Source: Icerya purchasi
Taxonomy: Eukaryota; Arthropoda; Insecta; Hemiptera; Monophlebidae
Assembly: GCA_039619475.1 (NCBI GenBank)
Contig: CM077116.1
Span: 2,232,001 to 2,296,000 of the forward strand
Length of the DNA stretch: 64,000 nt
Direction of reading: 5' to 3'
Within the stretch, counting starts at the first letter, position 1. Each line of letters opens with the position of its first letter. Below the pieces are notes generated by a model, which was not told the origin of the DNA, did no database searches, and saw only the letters and a program-made list of their open reading frames with translations. Both the position numbers and the translations under genes were made by a program. Positions 58,771 to 64,000 of this stretch are shown one piece after another.

Positions 58771-58788
58771 AAAAAAAAAAAAAAAAAA
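58771..58788 (+). repeat. Poly(A) tail of the I-like element
   Basis: Eighteen A follow gtaagccc. The CCC-poly(A) end resembles the terminus at 60.02 kb on the minus strand. Confidence 0.75.
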
Positions 58789-60007
58789 TTATAGGCTACA
58801 CTCCTAAATTTTTAATTTGTATTGCTAATCTTATAAATTAAATTTTTTTTCACCCGCATTGACTTATTTTTTGTTTCTTTTGACGAATAAGTACTAGTTA
58901 ATGGTTTAGAACGTAAATAGAGCGCACAGTAATAGGGAAAGACAAATGAACAGGAGCTGCGACGGCTGAAGTTTTTGTTCTTCATTATAGAATGAAAATT
59001 CCAATTCGGAAGCGAATTTTTCATATTGGAGAGAATCTAAAGTTATTATTTCAGGTAGGAATAAGGTTGTTTCGTTTCTTTTTGGACTAACGTTTTAAAG
59101 GAGGTGTTCTAACAATGTATTTTGAAGATAATAAGTGTATGAGGAAGATGCATTTAAAGAGGAGTCGGATTTTCGAATAAACGTTTTCGGTAGAAATGGA
59201 ATTTTAGAAGACAGAGATGATAATACGGTAAGCACACGGTTTGAATCTTGAGTATTATCCGCGATTTGAGTTGAATTCAGTGGATCTGGAACCGAGGAGA
59301 TGGTTACAGAAGTATCGGTCGAGTTCTTATTTAAAGAAAGTTTCGTGAGATGATAATATCATCGATTTCGAGATTTACGGTTACATGAGTGGCATTTAAA
59401 GTAGATTAGTTCCTTTAATCTTGATAAATACTCTGTCCAATTTGTTATTGTAATTGAGGAGAAAGGAAGATGGGTCGATTTCTTCACGTTTGTTTTGTTG
59501 ATAAACCTGGCAGCCCTAACCGATCACGTGCAAGAAAACATTATCGGTTGGATTGACGCGTAATAAGGAAATTGAAGAGGCTAGGTTTAATATTTAATTT
59601 CAGGTTATTTCGCAGTCAGGATTCTAGAATTTGGTTAGGAATTGTTGGCAAAACATGTTTGAGAAGATCATTTCAGTAGAAACTGGTTTGAGTCAACTCA
59701 CGGGGATAAAATTGTTATCCATTTGGAACCTTTCGAGTTGGATTAAGGAGTCAGCTTTGCTTTTATCGGCTAAATACACGATGGTATTTGCGGTAATGAT
59801 GTTGTTCTGCGAGTTTTTAAGAAAATTATTTAAAACAGTTTGTTAGTCTTTAATTTTTCATTCGCCCACGTAAGAAAATATAATTCTTTATTCTTCCCAC
59901 CGGTAGATAAATTATTTTAGAAGAGAAATTTTACGACTTTATCAGCATATTTAGAGTTTGGAGAAAGCCGTTGCTGTAGGAGTATCACATTGTTAAGAGG
60001 CCGAAAG
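58789..60007. other. No gene recognised
   Basis: Short motif-free frames only. Confidence 0.4.
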
Positions 60008-60588
60008 ATATTTTTTTTTTGGGCGCGCCAGCAGCATTGACCCAACAACAACAAAAATTAAGGAAATGGTTAAATAAAGAGACGATTAGAAATAGGGCTT
60101 AGGAAAGATTGGAGTACAGGGATTATATCTGGAGATGGAAAGGAAAGGACAAAGGCAGAATTATACGGAGCAGGAAGACCCAGTGCCAAGATTTTGGAGT
60201 ACAAAACAGAGCGCTCGGAATCAAGGGCAGAGCATTCGAAGAAGATGTGGTTTGCATCACATATGAGAGGAGAGATGGAATTATGAAGGGGACAATCGGG
60301 AGAAAAGGACAGGGAAAAACGAAAACGTGAAGAGGGTAGAAGGGAGTGATTAATACGCAGTCTGATTAAGGAAATGATCGCGGAGTGTTGATAAGAATAA
60401 GATTGAAACCACGGGTGAAAAGAGGGAACCGGCTGAATTTGAAGATAATGAGAGACGGGATTAGAAAATAGAGAAGGATAGATGTCCGACCATAGTCGGG
60501 AATGATTACCTGAGGAAAGAAGGAGGATGTCCGAGGTAGGAATGTTGCAGAATAAAGGACCATCGCGGGCGGCCGAACGGGCAAAGAT
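60008..60588 (-). pseudogene. I-like element: C-terminal domain and poly(A) end, 5' truncated
   Basis: On the minus strand an uninterrupted frame from about 60588 to a stop at 60070 encodes the region after RNase H: NHSRLWSDIYPSLFSN, SLIRLRINHSLLP, CDANHIFFECSALDSERS, NRLFI-stop. The 'LRINH' plus Cys/His-like 'CDANHIFFEC' is the terminal motif of this family (compare 9000-9190). A 3' UTR of about 50 nt ends GCGCGCCC followed by poly(A) (T run at 60010-60020). With no internal stop over about 170 codons this is a relatively young copy. Confidence 0.75.
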
Positions 60589-61130
60589 TTAGAGGAATAC
60601 ATTTTGAGTAAGTTAGATGGCGGTGCTCGGCGACGTAATCACTTTAACGTCAGATTCAGCGGAAATTCACGGCTAATCGAATAAATAAGCAAACGAGAAG
60701 TCCGAATTAAAATGTGAATTAATAATTGGTGTAAGGTAACGAAAATAATCAGTTGTATATCGAACAAAAACTATAAAGGTACGATCTCACCTGGGAATGA
60801 CGGCCGATATCATCTGTAAGATAACCGGATATTAACATCATAACGGAGAAAGGAACGCGAAGACAAAAATGATATCACGCTAATGAAATGCGACTTTTTT
60901 ATCATACAATTATTTCATCTTGTTTTTCTACAAGTTATAAAGAAACATTTTTTCTTTCATTTTTCTTTCTTTTTTTTTTATATTGTCTTTTCTTCATTAT
61001 TTATAACTATTACTGCTTACACTTCAAAACTGGCGTTTATTTTAATTTCTAAGCGACACCGTCTAAAAAAGAAAATATTTTTATTACCTTCGATTTTTTG
61101 AAGTTGAGTTCGTTTAAATATGTTTTCTAG
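60589..61130. other. No gene recognised
   Basis: The 5' truncation point of the minus-strand I-like copy lies near 60600. T-rich DNA at 60950-60985. Confidence 0.4.
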
Positions 61131-61234
61131 GAACCCGGCAGTAGTTGGAAAAAAATTGAGAACTTATCTGAATATGATGGAAAACAGGGTCGCCGCAATA
61201 GCGACAAGATTTTATCCGGTAACAGTAGCAACAG
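61131..61234 (+). CDS. Candidate internal exon (104 bp), host gene unknown
   Basis: Bounded by an acceptor-like tgttttctag and a strong donor, acag followed by gtaagt. The first frame is open and reads EPGSSWKKIENLSEYDGKQG and then RRNSDKILSGNSSNR, a balanced, hydrophilic composition unlike translated AT-rich noise; the second frame is also open. At 104 bp it would shift phase by two. No neighbouring exon was found, and a short ATG-led piece with a good start context at about 61536 (MAKQKEEPW, then gtaagt) is the only other hint. I do not recognise the protein. Confidence 0.3.
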
Positions 61235-61748
61235 GTAAGTTTCCATTAAGCACAGGTAAAACGAGTTTCGTAATTATTACTATTAGACAATTTCGATCAT
61301 ATCTTACTTTGCCATATCGTGTAATTGAAAACACCGCCTCTATTTCCGGTTAATTATATCGCATTTAAGGACAATATTAAAAATCGAGACGTTTATCGAG
61401 AGAATAAACGATACTGGTCAGTGGGTTTTAAAGACCTACATATGGCATGACGCTTGAATGTAAATTTTTTTCTCAAGCTCTGTTTCCATTAGCTAGGAGT
61501 ACGCTTGAAAACAGGTGTAAATTAACACCGCGAACATGGCTAAACAAAAAGAGGAGCCATGGGTAAGTAGGCAGAGCATGCGTCTTGCGCTCATCGCGCC
61601 CTTATCCGTCAGGCATATGAAATAATTAAACATTCGCAAGAATTGAGAAAAATCGAAACCCCCGAAATATACATGCGTCCTTCAAAGAGCAATCTGGTAA
61701 GCGAATCTTTTTAAAATTTCTTTTTTTAAAAACATGATTCTCTAACGG
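61235..61748. other. No gene recognised
   Basis: Would be intronic or intergenic if the candidate exon is real. Holds the short ATG-led piece at 61536 described with that exon. Confidence 0.35.
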
Positions 61749-62265
61749 TTTTTTTTTTTTTTGAATTACCGTTTTTAACTACTAAGTTGTTATTACGGTA
61801 AGAGCTGCCTAGGCTACTTAAAGACCACCCAACAACAGTCCGCCATCCTGAATGTACTTCTTCAAAGTGTTATACGATTATTTGTTGTTTAATATTTTTG
61901 CTAACGATATGGAAGACCTCAGGCGGACGGCATTAAAACTGCGGCATTCAATTAGGATATGTTGTACTGACGGATATTTCAGTTCTGCACAGTATAGACA
62001 CGTGTTTAGTGGGGAGCTATCCTTTGCAGTTTGTGGTCATGGCTTTCAGCTATATGATGCCCTATTCTTAGCCGATTTTGATCATTGTGTATTCGACACA
62101 CGGGCTATTATTCGGTGGCCACCATGGTTCGACCATCGGCTTTATTTGACGTAAGAACGTAGTGTTGGACATCCATTCTTTGCTCCACTGTTCAGTTATT
62201 CTTTCTCGTAGGAACGTATCGAGCGTTGTTGGGCCTTGAGATTTATACGGCATCGAGGGTAATTA
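61749..62265 (-). pseudogene. Second I/R1-type lineage: C-terminal remnant
   Basis: Minus-strand reading gives FLRERITEQWSKEW, RQIKPMVEPWWPP, then in other frames RIGHHIAESHDHKL and CLYCAELKYPSVQHILIECR. 'W..EW', 'LRQIKP', 'RIGH' and a C..C...H...C knuckle, in this order, form the segment after RNase H in I-type elements. A poly-T run at 61749-61761 is the likely poly(A) tail. It differs from the 60 kb family, so it is a separate lineage. Confidence 0.6.
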
Positions 62266-62827
62266 ATTTATTTCACAGCCTTAACGATTTTTTTCTCGTA
62301 GCATCGTACATCGCGGTTTTCAGTGGAACACAGGAATTTGTTGAATTATCGAATGATTTCTCTGCAACTCTTATTTTTGGGATGCCTAATCGGAAATGCA
62401 GTTATCATATGCAAAGTTGTAAATTTTTCGCAAAATATAAAATTAAAAAAAATACCACCTTCGGAACCGATTCAGCTGTATCTAGAAATGCGCTGCGCAT
62501 TGTAATTAGTTAATGGACTAGTTTTTTTAAATTCATGATAATAAATACCGAACATGTATAAACTTGCATTGTTGCAAAATTTACCGAAACAATTCGTTAC
62601 ATCAAAATCATTGTTTGGCAAAATATCTAGAATAGCATCTTAAATATCTTTAGTTCTATTACAAACCTTAAAAATGATTTAACAATTTCATCGTTTCCTT
62701 CCGCCTTTCTAACAGAAATTTGGTCGAATGTGAAAGTTCGGCTGTATATAGTAATTCGACACCTACCGTATTCAGAACACTTCAGTCAAAATTTAGTTCA
62801 TCACTGTGTCACGCATGAAAATTTGGA
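62266..62827. other. No gene recognised
   Basis: Could contain eroded RNase H of the neighbouring minus-strand remnant; nothing readable. Confidence 0.35.
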
Positions 62828-63045
62828 TTTTTTTTTCTATAAAATAAGTTGTGCGTCTCACAGGGCAAGTATACCCGTTGTGTAAGTGCCCGACACTCTT
62901 ATTAACGTTTATTTTAACTATACAAAATTACAACTATTCTTACTTATCCAAAAAATCATAATATTAGTCAACTTCAGATTATATAAATCATAACATAGTA
63001 CACACATACAAATACTTACACACACCGGAAATATTCATCTGTATA
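62828..63045 (-). repeat. 3' end of a minus-strand retroelement
   Basis: A T run (62828-62836) and a GC-rich block at about 62845-62890 match the layout and, with mismatches, the sequence of 7219-7270. This is a second copy of that terminus. It is followed by 150 bp of AT-rich DNA up to the plus-strand RT. Confidence 0.45.
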
Positions 63046-63048
63046 TAC

Positions 63049-64000
63049 ATGAGGGCAGCTAAATATCTTCAAATTCAAAGAAAAGAAAGTACATCCTCTA
63101 TGCACGTTCTGTCTTCCGATTTTAACATCAATGAACTCCATTCTTCCTTAAAGAATTCCTCCTCCTCCTTTAGTCCGGGAATGGACGGCATTCCTTTCCT
63201 GGTTATTAAGAGCTTATCAATCTCCGCATTGAATACCTTGCTTTCTATCTACAACTCCTTCTTGCATACCTGTACCACGTCACCAATTTGGAACTCCTTT
63301 ATTGTTATTCCTATTCCAAAAAAGAATCCTAATTCTTTCCGTCCTATTTCCTTGGCTTCGTGTTTTAGAAAATTGTTTGAACAAATTATTAATAAACGCC
63401 TAGTCTGGTGGCTGGAATTCAACAATATTCTTCCCAGTAACATGTTCGGTTTCCGTACGGGACTGGGAACGGCGGACTGTTTATCGTTGTTTCTATCTGA
63501 CGTGTACAAATCTCTTATTCGCAAAAGAATGCACTGTTTCTGCTTTCCTTGATGTTACCTCCGCATTCGATCATGTTCACTTACCTTCTCTTCTACATAA
63601 AATGTGTTCCATTAACGTTCGTTTACAGGTCGCTTCCTTAATTCTCAAGCTTTTCTACAATAGATCAATTCAGCTCTCCACTCCCTTCTTTTCAGAGTCT
63701 AGAGTGGTCTTTCGGGGTCTTCCGCAAGGCTCATGTCTTAGCCCTACTCTCTTTAACATCTATTTCCATAGCCTAGCTACTCTTCAGATATCATCTACTT
63801 CCTTATTCTTTGCCGATGATATATTCATCTACTCTTCCTCAGTTAATCTTTCTTCCGCCGTCGTGGAGCTTAACAACTCTCTTTTCTCTCTGGATAATGC
63901 GTTATCCGATCTTCACCTTTTTACTTCTCCTGAGAAATCCGCAGCTATGGTTTTCACTTATCGTCCTTATAGTCGTTCCTCAGTCAATCTATCCGTGTGC
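63049..64000 (+). pseudogene. I-like element: RT, continues past window end
   Basis: Open to 63552: SPGMDGIPFLV, FRPISLASCFRKLFEQI, NKRLVWWLEFN, NMFGFRTGLGTADCL. A one-base shift near 63530 then opens a second frame to the end of the window: AFLDVTSAFDHVHLP (motif A), GLPQGSCLSPTLFNIYF (motif B), FFADDIFIYSS (catalytic FADD) and SPEKSAAMVF. All RT catalytic residues are intact. Apart from the shift there is no lesion, so this is the best-preserved copy of the family seen at 10.6, 52.5 and 60.3 kb. The 5' part appears truncated near 63050. Confidence 0.85.

Larger units (their letters stand above)
51540..58788 (+). mobile_element. I-like non-LTR retrotransposon broken by two nested insertions
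   Basis: Three collinear segments on the plus strand (about 51540-53371, 54141-54631 and 58101-58788) form one element: endonuclease end, RT, thumb, RNase H and poly(A) at 58771-58788. Together they make about 3.0 kb. The gaps are exactly filled by an LTR-like insertion and an RTE element. The 5' part (ORF1, most of the endonuclease) is missing. Related RT sequences lie at 10.6 kb and 63 kb. Confidence 0.85.

Noticed and set aside
1..64000. CRISPR arrays, bacterial operons, rRNA genes
   Set aside because: No regular direct repeats with unique spacers, no Shine-Dalgarno-led gene series and no rRNA-like sequence; the content is eukaryotic.

Overview
The window looks like AT-rich nuclear DNA of an arthropod, most probably an insect. 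It has long AT-rich stretches, (TA)n, (CA)n and (TC)n microsatellites, two CpG-rich islands, a mariner DNA transposon and many non-LTR retrotransposons of the Jockey, RTE and RNase H-bearing I-like kinds. No bacterial, viral or organellar gene set is present. No conventional host gene can be shown; one 104-bp open stretch with good splice signals (61131-61234) is the best candidate exon. The order cannot be fixed from sequence alone.

Layout. 1-12.7 kb: AT-rich DNA with a perfect 118-bp-arm palindrome (3256-3499), poly-T-marked 3' ends of minus-strand retroelements (6.25 and 7.2 kb), a decayed I-like element on the minus strand (8997-10760) and a 0.4-kb TIR element (11457-11867). 12.7-15.1 kb: CpG-rich island. 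16250-16514: 27-bp minisatellite. 17.4-25.4 kb: two Jockey-type elements in opposite orientation. The plus-strand one (17411-21961, gag with three zinc knuckles, endonuclease, RT, poly(A)) appears to have inserted into the 3' UTR of the minus-strand one. 28165-29482: full-length mariner with identical TIRs and an uninterrupted D,D34D transposase. 32.5-41.5 kb: remnants of RTE and Jockey RT ends, and a TIR element at 34.8 kb. 42.5-44.3 kb: second CpG-rich island with triplet repeats. 45.4-48.2 kb: a tRNA-derived SINE, a tRNA-like head next to a 300-bp foldback, and another hairpin. 49.7-50.6 kb: RT remnant and an ~85-bp minisatellite.

51.5-58.8 kb is the most informative part. An old I-like retrotransposon (plus strand, EN tail, RT, RNase H, poly(A)) was split first by an LTR-like insertion (53372-54140, 4-bp target duplication), and separately by a nearly intact RTE element (54632-58091, minus strand, 9-bp target duplication). 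Removing both insertions and one copy of each duplication rejoins the host reading frame exactly. 60.0-64.0 kb holds further I-like ends on the minus strand and the RT of a relatively young I-like copy that runs off the window on the plus strand.

Together the window reads as a transposon graveyard with two young members (mariner, RTE) and one moderately young I-like family present in at least four copies (8997-10760, 51.5-58.8 kb, 60.0-60.6 kb, 63.0-64.0 kb).
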